This document shows positions 35,134 through 43,159 of a DNA stretch of 64,000 nucleotides, piece by piece. The stretch is taken from contig NZ_CP113063.1 of NCBI RefSeq assembly GCF_026625785.1, positions 2,170,001 through 2,234,000 of the forward strand. The letters run 5' to 3'. Position numbers and translations under genes: made by a program. Below the pieces are notes generated by a model. The model worked only from the letters and a program-made list of their open reading frames with translations, was not told the DNA's origin and searched no databases. This stretch comes from Gordonia sp. SL306. GTDB taxonomy: Bacteria; Actinomycetota; Actinomycetes; Mycobacteriales; Mycobacteriaceae. Positions within the stretch are counted from its first letter, which is position 1. Every line of letters begins with the position of its first letter.

Positions 35134-36450
35134 CTAGCGATCGGCGCTCTGAAGTTGAGTCACGAACGGCTCCACTTCGGCTGGATTCTGGCTGCACCAC
35201 AGCGCGGACAACTGCCGCAGAGCGAACTGACGGCCATAACGCTCGCCCAGACTGTTCACCCAATCATGAGGGTCCTGGCCTTCAATGGAATCCAAGAACT
35301 CGGACAGGGGCGCTACCGACGTGCCCAGCGAATGGGCGATAGCGGGTTTGTCGGCCCTCAAATCCATAAACAACGTATCTGGATCCTTGACGGTTGGCAG
35401 AAACACTATGGGCCACCGCCGCCCGACAGATGACTTCACCGTCTCTCGCTGATCGCCGTCAAATACATAGGCAAAGTTCACACGAGGAGCGGGTGACCGC
35501 GGCAAAGCCTTTTCCAGCGCCACAAGACAGCCTTGCCCCGTGCCCCAGACGATCTCGCTTGGACGGCCCGCCGCTGCCTCATTGGCGTCCAACAGAGCGG
35601 ACAGTAGGAAGTAGGCCGACTCGTCCTCGCAGAACAGAACCTGCTGGACTGGAGGACTCGCCAGGAGAGTGTTGCCGGCATTGGGATCAATCGATGACGC
35701 GGTCGCCACAGTTCTGCCATCGTTGTCAACTTGCAGCAACACAAATCCCTCGTGTTGACGAGAAAGACGGATCATTTCCTCTGAATGAGTCGAAATGACT
35801 ACCTTCCAGTTTCGCTTCAGACATAGGTGAAGAATGCACATAAGCAACTTATGAGCGCCAACCGGAGGGAGGAAAGCATCGGGCTCATCGAGCAATAGAA
35901 GAAGATTGCTTCGCTCTTTGAATTTCTCGAGTATCCAGAAGAGGAAGTGTACACAGAACTCCCCCTGCCCCATCTCCTTCGCAGAATACTGCATGCCTCG
36001 GTACTCCACCCTGAAGAAGGGGAGAACGGGTTCATCATCTGTCCACAGAAAGTCATCCGCATCGTCTTCATTAGCGGGCTCTATTTCTAGATCGTACCAC
36101 TCGATCGATTCGTACTCACGTCCGACAATCAACTTCGAAATCGACGTGACGTCATCGTCCAAAGTCAGAGGTGTGTATTCCTCCACCATTTCATTCAAAT
36201 CATCCCGCGATCTGAGCACCCGAAGAGCCTGTTCAGCCAGAGTATGAAGATTGATATAAACCCGTTCTTTTGGCGCGTCTTTCGCAATGGACCGCAGAAC
36301 TCGTGACTTTCCAACTCCGTTTTTTCCACCGAGCACGATACATGGTTGGGCTAAATCGATCTCGACGCCATCATGAAACGTTAGGACCTGTGATGTGCGC
36401 ACCATCCTATTGAGTTTCGGCCAGGCGCTTCGCGCCTCCGCGATCCGCAT
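35134..36450 (-). CDS. AAA/ABC-type ATPase with C-terminal Toprim-like domain (OLD-like)
   Basis: This protein has 438 residues. The ATPase part shows Walker A GGKNGVGKS (41-49), a signature-like AKEMGQGEF (157-165), Walker B LLLLLDEPDAF (183-192) and the switch His in STHSEEM (220-225). This is the SMC/RecF-like AAA layout of OLD proteins. The last 170 residues include VLFCEDESAYFLL with Glu275 and YVFDGDQRE with Asp331/Asp333, the spacing of a Toprim nuclease site. The ATG is separated by one base from the stop of the DUF262 gene, so the two are coupled. GC is clearly below the window average. OLD-type proteins act in Gabija, PARIS and retron defence; a DUF262 partner is unusual. Confidence 0.75.
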   Translation of the reverse strand: MRIAEARSAWPKLNRMVRTSQVLTFHDGVEIDLAQPCIVLGGKNGVGKSRVLRSIAKDAPKERVYINLHTLAEQALRVLRSRDDLNEMVEEYTPLTLDDDVTSISKLIVGREYESIEWYDLEIEPANEDDADDFLWTDDEPVLPFFRVEYRGMQYSAKEMGQGEFCVHFLFWILEKFKERSNLLLLLDEPDAFLPPVGAHKLLMCILHLCLKRNWKVVISTHSEEMIRLSRQHEGFVLLQVDNDGRTVATASSIDPNAGNTLLASPPVQQVLFCEDESAYFLLSALLDANEAAAGRPSEIVWGTGQGCLVALEKALPRSPAPRVNFAYVFDGDQRETVKSSVGRRWPIVFLPTVKDPDTLFMDLRADKPAIAHSLGTSVAPLSEFLDSIEGQDPHDWVNSLGERYGRQFALRQLSALWCSQNPAEVEPFVTQLQSADR

Positions 36451-36451
36451 C

Positions 36452-37615
36452 TCAGATGGTCCCTTTCAGCGGAACGCCCCAGTCTGACGATTGAACAAAA
36501 TCGAAGAATATGGCCTGTTGCCGCTCCTCTGGGGCTTCAGCGAGGGCCGCAAGAAGAGCATCCGAGTTCTTGCGCGGAGAAGTTCCATACAGCTTCATCG
36601 AGAACAAGTGAAGTGCTAAGTCACGAGTCAACACCGAGGATACATCGGTCACGCGATACGAGGCGCGGTCATCATACAGGCGGATCGCTGTCCGCAGCGA
36701 ACTCAGCGCTGGGTCACCCGCCCCAAAATTTCCTTGTCGCAGCAGGTTTCGCTCGGACTCGAAACGGTGCAGCAGATCACGAGGTAGGGCCGAATAGTCG
36801 CTCCACTCATACGCCCAGTCGCAGTACAGAAGCCAGGTTTGGAGTGTACCCTTATTGAATCGAACTTTCCCCGAGCCCTGAACCATTCTAAAGAGCCGCG
36901 CACCGCTATCTCGGATAGAATCCAGGGTACTTGTTGAGAACTCACCACCGCGGTAGTATTTTTCGACTACGGCATTATTGATATGCGTTCCGATACTGTT
37001 TTGCTCGAGCGCCACACATGACCTCGCAATGATATCGTCATACGCGAGTCGTCGGTTATTGAACCCTACCGTCTCATGTTGCAATAGCCCAATCGTTCCT
37101 AGCTGATTAACTAGATGCCGAACCTGGTCCCGCGCCGCGCTATGAAGCGCATTCCGCTTTTCCGGTGGTGTAAGGTTATAGGATTGATTTAATCGAAAGA
37201 AGAGTTCATTGGGCTCCTCCGGCTCGTAGTCTCTGAGCGTGACGATCGGAATTACGAACCGATTTATTCGCCGTCGAACAGGGGCTGGCAATTGCGTATA
37301 CCTGAGTCCATCTAGTTCTTGGATATCCTCGCTGATTGGATCAACATTCCCATTGACAGGAAAATCGTCAGCGAAGAAGGACCGCAGCGTCGCGAATCGT
37401 TGTTGCCCGTCCAGCACCAGATCATTCTCATCCGAATCGACCACGATATGTACTGCCGGCACATACCAGCCGCGTAAGACAGTGTCGATCAGACGCTGTT
37501 TACGTTTGATATCCCAAATTTCACCACGCTGGAAATTCGGTTGAAGATCAAGTTCGCCCGACTCGATCCGGTTCACGATCGTCTCCAGTTCAACGTCTGA
37601 CTTATGGAGCTTCAA
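36452..37615 (-). CDS. DUF262 (ParB/GmrS-like) protein
   Basis: The gene encodes 387 residues from a TTG at 37613-37615; no ATG lies nearby and GAGAGG precedes it. The DUF262 domain is clear: NRIESGELDLQPNFQRGEIW (residues 15-34), VLDGQQRFATL (68-78) and LFFRLNQSYNLTPPEKRNAL further on. The DGQQR loop in this family binds and hydrolyses nucleotides. GmrS and BrxU use such domains to sense modified DNA or nucleotides. The GmrD-like HNH domain (DUF1607) is absent, so another protein must provide the nuclease; the Toprim-bearing ATPase encoded next is the candidate. GC is low, like its partner. Confidence 0.82.
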   Translation of the reverse strand: MKLHKSDVELETIVNRIESGELDLQPNFQRGEIWDIKRKQRLIDTVLRGWYVPAVHIVVDSDENDLVLDGQQRFATLRSFFADDFPVNGNVDPISEDIQELDGLRYTQLPAPVRRRINRFVIPIVTLRDYEPEEPNELFFRLNQSYNLTPPEKRNALHSAARDQVRHLVNQLGTIGLLQHETVGFNNRRLAYDDIIARSCVALEQNSIGTHINNAVVEKYYRGGEFSTSTLDSIRDSGARLFRMVQGSGKVRFNKGTLQTWLLYCDWAYEWSDYSALPRDLLHRFESERNLLRQGNFGAGDPALSSLRTAIRLYDDRASYRVTDVSSVLTRDLALHLFSMKLYGTSPRKNSDALLAALAEAPEERQQAIFFDFVQSSDWGVPLKGTI

Positions 37616-37704
37616 TCGTCTTGCCTCTCACGCTGTACGTCGTCGTTGGTTCGATCCATCCTATTGCCTGTTGAAGATCGATAAGCACTCGGGAGGTCAC
37701 GGCG

Positions 37705-38601
37705 TTATGAGCTGTCGCCGTTGTCTGGAAGTGGTAGCTGTCGACGTTCTCGGCGTTGCCGAACCTCTACGTGGTACGAGACCGGGGTCACGGCCAAAAG
37801 ATGGTCAATCATCTCTATGAAGAAGCGGTCGGGTCGGATGTCGTCGGGTACGAGTTCAGGGCGCGTGACTACGCTGAGCTGGTTATCGATTTCGGTGATC
37901 CAGTCAACGAGGAGAAGGGCAGTCGTGGTGTAGCCGTTGACATCTCCGCGGTGCCGAAGCTTGCGGACCATGTCGACACTTCGTTCAAAGGCTTCGGGTT
38001 CGACGTCGATGATGGTGGCGCGCTGGACGAAGAAGTAGCCAACAGAGGCGAGAGGGTATCTGCCGCGCAAATTGCTGGCGTCACCGTAGGATTCCTCGAA
38101 TCGGTTGGGGAGGTTCTTACCGAAGCTGGATAGCTGAGCTTTGGTGGATACGAGAAGTTCGGGTCCACGATCCCAGCGGGCGATGACCACGTCAACTTGT
38201 TTTGGGTAGGCCTGTCCGAGGATGCGAGCGTCGACGGGAGCAACGGAAGGGATCGTTGGGAGCCTTTTGGCGAGTTCGTCTCGCAGCTGGGTAGGGATCT
38301 TGTCCATCAGGACAGCGATATCCCGGGGCAGCACTCGGGGACGAGATGCTCTGGGCCACACTTCATCTGCGCGAAACCCAGATCGGCGAAACTCTTGAGC
38401 AATCCAGGCGTCAATACCGTTCGCGAACTTTCCGCTCTCCGAAGCGGCGCCCTCGGCGACGGGGATTGTCAGTAGTTGTTCGAGCAACAGGTAGTCGGGA
38501 TCATATCGCGGCGCCTCCCCAAGACTGTGTGTCCAGGGATCGCTGGGCTCGGTGGGGAGTAGATCGTCAAACTGACTAAAGGAATCGGTGCGAGCCATCA
38601 C
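37705..38601 (-). CDS. Probable restriction endonuclease of a type II R-M system
   Basis: The protein has 298 residues from the GTG at 38599-38601 that overlaps the methyltransferase stop (GTGA); an ATG one codon later is equally possible. It does not belong to a family I can name. A PD-(D/E)XK-like element stands in the middle: Asp137 in KQVDVVIARWD, then LLVSTKAQ with Ser152/Lys154 where the usual motif has Glu-x-Lys. A second conserved-looking strand is ASVGYFFVQRATIID. Position directly after an N6-adenine methyltransferase makes it the restriction partner. The C-terminal helices may bind DNA. Function is inferred mainly from order. Confidence 0.62.
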   Translation of the reverse strand: MMARTDSFSQFDDLLPTEPSDPWTHSLGEAPRYDPDYLLLEQLLTIPVAEGAASESGKFANGIDAWIAQEFRRSGFRADEVWPRASRPRVLPRDIAVLMDKIPTQLRDELAKRLPTIPSVAPVDARILGQAYPKQVDVVIARWDRGPELLVSTKAQLSSFGKNLPNRFEESYGDASNLRGRYPLASVGYFFVQRATIIDVEPEAFERSVDMVRKLRHRGDVNGYTTTALLLVDWITEIDNQLSVVTRPELVPDDIRPDRFFIEMIDHLLAVTPVSYHVEVRQRRERRQLPLPDNGDSS

Positions 38602-40310
38602 TGTGTCCGGCTAGGATTGGCTGCGCGCGCCAGTCGGCGCGCTGACATCAGCGCTTGTGCAGCAACGAGTTCGCTATGTTGCGCTTCCGACAAGCGTAGA
38701 TAGTCTCGCAGTACGAGTTGGTCGACGATTCGGACGGCACCGAGCAGGTCGCCGGCCTTGAGCGCGTCGCGCACACTGCGGCGTATTTCGCGCAAGCCGG
38801 GGGCGAGGTGCGCGACGAGCGACGGTGAGGGGAGGGGGAGCTGGTCTGCTTCACTTGGTTCGACCTTGAGCATTCCGCCGCCGTAGGACCGTCCGACGAG
38901 TTCCGCCCCGAGTAGCGTAACTGTATTGAGGCTGGCGATCGGCAATAACGACTTCCCGGGCTCTTTGTGCTCGGGATGTAGGTAGACGCCATGGACGCTA
39001 TTAAGGTGGACCGCATTTGCGAGGTTGGTGGTCAATCGCGGGGTGTCAGCGTTCATGTAGGTCAACAGCAGATCTGCCGGCGCGTTGATTGGTACTTGCC
39101 ACCACGGGGATCGAACGCGGCACTTATATGCCTGGTCGACCCCAAGGTGCTCTCCTTGCAGGAGGTAGCGTTGTGCGCCTGCCGACATTTGCCGCTTCTT
39201 TAGGCCTGGCCTGAACAAGAGAGTCTGCAATCCCTCGTCGCCCATAGAGTTCAGAGCGCTGGTATTCAGCGATAGTCCACGCAGATGGCGGCTGCCAGGC
39301 GGGGAAAGCGTAATCGTCTCCGAATCCTTCAGCTTCAGCTCACCAGCGCGGGCGGGCGAGATGGCGAAGTAGTTATTTCGGCCGGTGACCGCGCCAAGCG
39401 TGGTATCGCCCCACTCATGCAATATCGCGAAATGCTCGCTGTCGGTGAGTGGTGTGTACTCATTGAGTGCGGCTGCTGAAAGGAGCGCGGGTGTCCACTT
39501 GGCACTAGCGTGGGCGGGGCGCCATCGATGGGGCAACCCGTAACCAGAGTGGTCCTCCTCGCTGAGCTCGTCGACGGATCGGACCTGGTGCAGCTCGCAA
39601 TGATCCGTCCCGCCTTCGGCCAGCGCGTCCTCGGCGAGCAGCAGCACGACCTCTTCCTGGACATCGGGAAAGACACGCTCGGTGAACATCACGAGCCGCA
39701 CTCGACCGAATCTCTCCATGAGGTAGCGACGCACATCTGCGGCGTAATTGACCGACAGGAGCTCGGCAGGTAGCACCAACCCCATTCGGCCGCCCGGCCG
39801 CAAGAACTCCGCGGCATGCACCGTCGCGGCGGCCCACATCGAAGCCAACGCTGTCAAGCCAACCCCGCCTCGCAGGGCTGCTTGTCGGCTGGCAACCCGG
39901 GCAGCGCCGACATGGTCCTGGTACCGCACATACGGTGGATTTCCGATCACGGCGTCAAAGCGCCGAGCGGCGGTGACAGTAAAGAAATCGGCTACCTCAA
40001 TACTGGCCGAGCGGCCGGTGACACTGACCAGTTCGGCGGCAGCTCGAGCACTCGGTGGATGTATCTCGATACCTTCCAGAGTCGTTGAGCCATGTTCCTT
40101 GGATGCACCGAGCTCGTCGAGACGCATTGCCGCTGCCACGAGGAAAGCCGCCTCGCCACACGAGGGTTCTAGAATGCGGTCCGATGGGGCGCGGATTGCC
40201 CAGCGAGAAACGAAGTTCGCCAGGGCTGGTGGAGTAAAGAAGGCTCCTCGTGCCTTGCGCAGCACAAGGCCATCGACAGGTGCAAGAAGGTCGTCGTGGG
40301 TAGTCGTCAC
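38598..40310 (-). CDS. Type II N6-adenine DNA methyltransferase (gamma class)
   Basis: This protein has 570 residues. The methyltransferase motifs come in gamma-class order: motif X GAFFTPPALANFV (22-34), motif I ILEPSCGEAAF (46-56) for S-adenosylmethionine, the acidic motif in LEGIEIHPPSA and catalytic NPPY (124-127). The C-terminal half, about 300 residues, carries the target-recognition region, with YKCRVRSPWWQVP. This is the TaqI/Eco57I-like layout. The start overlaps the controller gene by four bases and the stop overlaps the proposed restriction gene by four bases, so the three are co-translated. The methylated site cannot be predicted. Confidence 0.9.
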   Translation of the reverse strand: MTTTHDDLLAPVDGLVLRKARGAFFTPPALANFVSRWAIRAPSDRILEPSCGEAAFLVAAAMRLDELGASKEHGSTTLEGIEIHPPSARAAAELVSVTGRSASIEVADFFTVTAARRFDAVIGNPPYVRYQDHVGAARVASRQAALRGGVGLTALASMWAAATVHAAEFLRPGGRMGLVLPAELLSVNYAADVRRYLMERFGRVRLVMFTERVFPDVQEEVVLLLAEDALAEGGTDHCELHQVRSVDELSEEDHSGYGLPHRWRPAHASAKWTPALLSAAALNEYTPLTDSEHFAILHEWGDTTLGAVTGRNNYFAISPARAGELKLKDSETITLSPPGSRHLRGLSLNTSALNSMGDEGLQTLLFRPGLKKRQMSAGAQRYLLQGEHLGVDQAYKCRVRSPWWQVPINAPADLLLTYMNADTPRLTTNLANAVHLNSVHGVYLHPEHKEPGKSLLPIASLNTVTLLGAELVGRSYGGGMLKVEPSEADQLPLPSPSLVAHLAPGLREIRRSVRDALKAGDLLGAVRIVDQLVLRDYLRLSEAQHSELVAAQALMSARRLARAANPSRTQ

Positions 40311-40501
40311 GCAACCGACGCTTCGGGTTGCAGCGCTTCTGCAAGGAGGACCGCAGCGCAGTCGCTCACCGATGTGCCTCGGTCGTGGGCCTCTTCGACG
40401 AGTTGCTCAGCCAAGGCCACTGGTACGCGCACCAAGACGGCTTTGCGCTCGCCCCGCCAATGGCGACGTCGGGCTGATCCCGGATCCCTCCTCGCAGTCA
40501 T
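40307..40501 (-). CDS. Small ribbon-helix-helix-like controller of the R-M operon
   Basis: This protein has 64 residues, ATG at 40499-40501. After a basic leader (TARRDPGSARRRHWRGERK) comes a strand VLVRVPVAL and two helices, EQLVEEAHDRG and SVSDCAAVLLAEAL, the layout of RHH antitoxin-like repressors. Its stop overlaps the methyltransferase start by four bases. The palindrome AAAGTTG-tat-CAACTTT ends five bases before the ATG and is probably its own operator. No ribosome site is visible, so the message may be leaderless. It would delay or balance R-M expression. A toxin partner is not present. Confidence 0.7.
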   Translation of the reverse strand: MTARRDPGSARRRHWRGERKAVLVRVPVALAEQLVEEAHDRGTSVSDCAAVLLAEALQPEASVA

Positions 40502-40505
40502 GCCG

Positions 40506-40522
40506 AAAGTTGTATCAACTTT
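40506..40522. promoter_or_regulatory. Operator palindrome at the R-M controller start
   Basis: AAAGTTG (40506-40512) and CAACTTT (40516-40522) form a perfect 7-3-7 dyad. It lies immediately upstream of the controller ATG and overlaps the region where a -10 element of a leaderless promoter would be, as expected for autorepression. The rest of 40523-40781 shows no gene. Confidence 0.65.
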
Positions 40523-40781
40523 GACCGACAAGTTCGGCAAGGCGCGCTGGCGGGATGAGACATCGGTGTTCGACAGCCCATCGTGACCGGGTGGGGCCGG
40601 CGGTTCGAAGGTGCGGAGGGTGAAGCCTGCGGAAGCCGATCGAGAACGAGATACATGACGTCGACAACCTCCGTGTCCAGGCACATGATTCTGTCGCAAG
40701 CGCAGCAATGGCCGGCGCCAACGGCTGACGCGTCAACATGACGTCGATCACGCGCCACGGCTTGCGCATGCACGGCTGACG

Positions 40782-41999
40782 TCATCTCCCCCGCCTCATC
40801 TCCGACGCCACATTCAATTCAGCAGCAACTCCGATCGCTTCCACCAGCACCGGCACAAATCGCTGCACCTCGCGAGGCTCCGGCATGCGCGGCTCATCGC
40901 ACCCGGCAGCCGGTTCACCGTCGGGCCATTCGGCGAGCCACTCTTCGCAGATGCGCGCATACCGGCGCAGCATCGGTGCATTCGCTCTGGTGTCGCAGGC
41001 GATCCGGGACGGGGTGACACCGTTGGGGTCAGCCACGAACCGTCTGATCAGGTCGACAAGTTCGGCAGGCATCTGCCCGCGGACGGGCCCGAAGTGGCCG
41101 GTCGCATCGGGATGGAGTTGTTCGACGATGTCGATCGCGCCGGCGGCGCAGAATTGTCGCCACGCGTCCAGCGCGGCCAGCAGGTTGATGGGATAGAAGG
41201 TGGCGCACTCGAGCGCCCGGACCGCGAAAATGTGGTCCTTGGTGACCAGGATGGAGACATCGGGCCATCGCGAGGAGTGCTCGGCGACCACCGCCCCGAG
41301 CAACGCCATGTCGGGCGTGCAGTGACCGACAATGGTGCAGAACTCCAGGCGCATCGCGTGCGGAGACACCAGCAACTTGGTATAGAAGCCGTCGACGTCC
41401 GTGAACCGGATGGCACCGTCGTCGATCGAGACGTTGCAGCCCCAGGCGGTTGCCAATGTGTCAGCGGCCATCGTCAGCAGATGTTCGGCATCGCCGGGGA
41501 TCACGCCGAGTGATGCCGTCCCACTGAGGGTCAGCGTCCGTTCCTTCGGCCGGGCTTGCGCTCTCAGGCGCTGCGCCTCCGGACTGAACGGATCGTGCAC
41601 GTGCAACACCGACGGATCTGCGATCTTCCACACCTCGCGCAAGGCCCGCTCGGCGTCGCGCATGAGCGCATTCGTATTGCGCTTGCCCGTCTCACGAATC
41701 ATGCTGCCCGATCGCAACTCTCGCCATCCGAGGCGATCGACGGCGGCTCGTTGTGCACGAGCCGTCGCTGCTTGTTCGGGCGGCCAGAAGTTGGTGAGCG
41801 CACTGCCACCGATCGTGCACCGCACCCGGCCGGACCCGGTCACCGTGAAAATCAGCAGCGGTCGCCCGGTCTCCCCGGCCCGGCTCACCTCCACGAACTC
41901 GTCACGACCCAGCCTCGTCACCCTCTCGGCGAGCCGCTCCCAGAACCCTCGCCATGCCGCATCCGGATTGCCATCGGCTGCACCCTGACGGTCCGACAT
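40782..41999 (-). CDS. TY-Chap-like predicted peptide-binding chaperone (paralogue 1)
   Basis: The ATG at 41997-41999 was preferred over the ATG two codons upstream, because AGGGGGAG lies six bases before it and touches the first. The protein has 405 residues. It opens with DAAWRGFWERLAERVTRLGR, then VEVSRAGETGRPLLIFTVTG and GSGRVRCTIGGSALTNFWP, a block repeated in the proteins at 45701 and 47766. The second part, residues 150-310, has the alternating strands of YbjN/CesT-type chaperone folds (TLSGTASLGVIPGDAEHLL, SILVTKDHIFAVRAL). These actinobacterial proteins are predicted to bind peptides in secretion or conflict systems; no biochemical role is established to my knowledge. Confidence 0.62.
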   Translation of the reverse strand: MSDRQGAADGNPDAAWRGFWERLAERVTRLGRDEFVEVSRAGETGRPLLIFTVTGSGRVRCTIGGSALTNFWPPEQAATARAQRAAVDRLGWRELRSGSMIRETGKRNTNALMRDAERALREVWKIADPSVLHVHDPFSPEAQRLRAQARPKERTLTLSGTASLGVIPGDAEHLLTMAADTLATAWGCNVSIDDGAIRFTDVDGFYTKLLVSPHAMRLEFCTIVGHCTPDMALLGAVVAEHSSRWPDVSILVTKDHIFAVRALECATFYPINLLAALDAWRQFCAAGAIDIVEQLHPDATGHFGPVRGQMPAELVDLIRRFVADPNGVTPSRIACDTRANAPMLRRYARICEEWLAEWPDGEPAAGCDEPRMPEPREVQRFVPVLVEAIGVAAELNVASEMRRGR

Positions 42000-42134
42000 G
42001 TACATCTCCCCCTGGGCCGTCGGCCATCGGCGATGACCGGATGCGTTGCACGGTAGGAAGGAACTCCGACAGGTCGGGCGAATGCAGATCAGTTGTCCAC
42101 AGGGGCCGCCGGTTTTGCATCCGACGTCGCCTCG

Positions 42135-43010
42135 TCAGTCCTCCTGCTCGAGCTTTTTCGCCAGCGGCGCAAGCGCATCCAGATAGATGGACGCCAGCAT
42201 CTCCGACTCGTCGGCGGTGGCGCGCATCCGGTCGGCCTCGGTGGCGTCCCACTGGACGTCGACCTCGTTCTCGAATTCGTCGATGGCGCTGACCCGGTCG
42301 AGCCACTCCCGCTTGTCCTGTCGGTGCTGGATGGCGGCGACGATCTGCTGGTACTCGCCCAGCGCACCGAGCCGTTCGACGAGCCCGTCGAGTCGCCGCG
42401 ACAGCAGCACAGCCTTGGCGGTGTAGGTGTCGACGACGTCGTCGTCGGTCCTCAGGTGTGTGGGTGGCTCACCGAGGAGCGCAACCTGCTCGTGGACGTT
42501 GGCCGCCGACGTCGTGAGCGCGGTGACCTCGGCCGCGAGGTCCACGCGGACGCCGTGCCGGTCGAAGAAGTCCAGTTTCCAGGCCGGGTAGTCACTGATC
42601 CGGTCGGCGACCATGCCCGCGGAGATGGCGATCTGTCCGATCGGGTCGTTGCGCAATCGGGCGCCGTCATCCGAGCCCGCGGTCCAGTTGTCGACCGCGA
42701 GGTCCAAGTATCGCCGCGACTCGGTGGGTTCGGCGAGTTCCCGGATCGCCCGGCACTGCGACCATCGGCGGGCGCGGGCCGCGCGCAGATCGTCGGCCAG
42801 TTGCGCGAGGGGATCGTCGAACACGGCGTCCGCATCTGCCTCGACGGTCGGCAGTTCGGGCCGCGCCTCGCCGGCTGCACCGCTGCCTCGCGCCAGGCGT
42901 CCGAGCCGGACACCCAACGATCGGACACCGCTGACCACCCAGGAACCGATCACGACCAACGCAATCGCGATCGCCGCCGCAACGACGACAATCACGAGGA
43001 GCTTGATCAT
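42135..43010 (-). CDS. Membrane-anchored helical protein, unknown function
   Basis: This protein has 291 residues with one N-terminal membrane helix (MIKLLVIVVVAAAIAIALVV) and a long, strongly charged, mostly helical domain. Blocks such as LAQLADDLRAARARRWSQC, EVTALTTSAANVHEQVALL and VLLSRRLDGLVERLGALGE suggest coiled coils. No enzyme motif is seen. It is transcribed in the same direction as the TY-Chap-like gene, with 135 bases between, and is divergent from the gene at 43160. It may act as a scaffold at the membrane. Confidence 0.68.
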   Translation of the reverse strand: MIKLLVIVVVAAAIAIALVVIGSWVVSGVRSLGVRLGRLARGSGAAGEARPELPTVEADADAVFDDPLAQLADDLRAARARRWSQCRAIRELAEPTESRRYLDLAVDNWTAGSDDGARLRNDPIGQIAISAGMVADRISDYPAWKLDFFDRHGVRVDLAAEVTALTTSAANVHEQVALLGEPPTHLRTDDDVVDTYTAKAVLLSRRLDGLVERLGALGEYQQIVAAIQHRQDKREWLDRVSAIDEFENEVDVQWDATEADRMRATADESEMLASIYLDALAPLAKKLEQED

Positions 43011-43159
43011 TCCTCCAGTACAGCACGATCCGAAGACCCATCAAGCCCGCGAACACCGTTAACGCCGGCAGCGACGACCGTTGTCGACGCGATCGATGTC
43101 GATTGTCTTGTCAGACCCCGCTCCTACTCTGATCGCATCCCTTCACGCATCGGAGCGCC

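Noticed and set aside
36452..37615. Complete GmrSD type IV restriction enzyme
   Set aside because: Only the DUF262 (GmrS-like) half is present; the DUF1607 HNH half is missing from this protein and from the neighbours.
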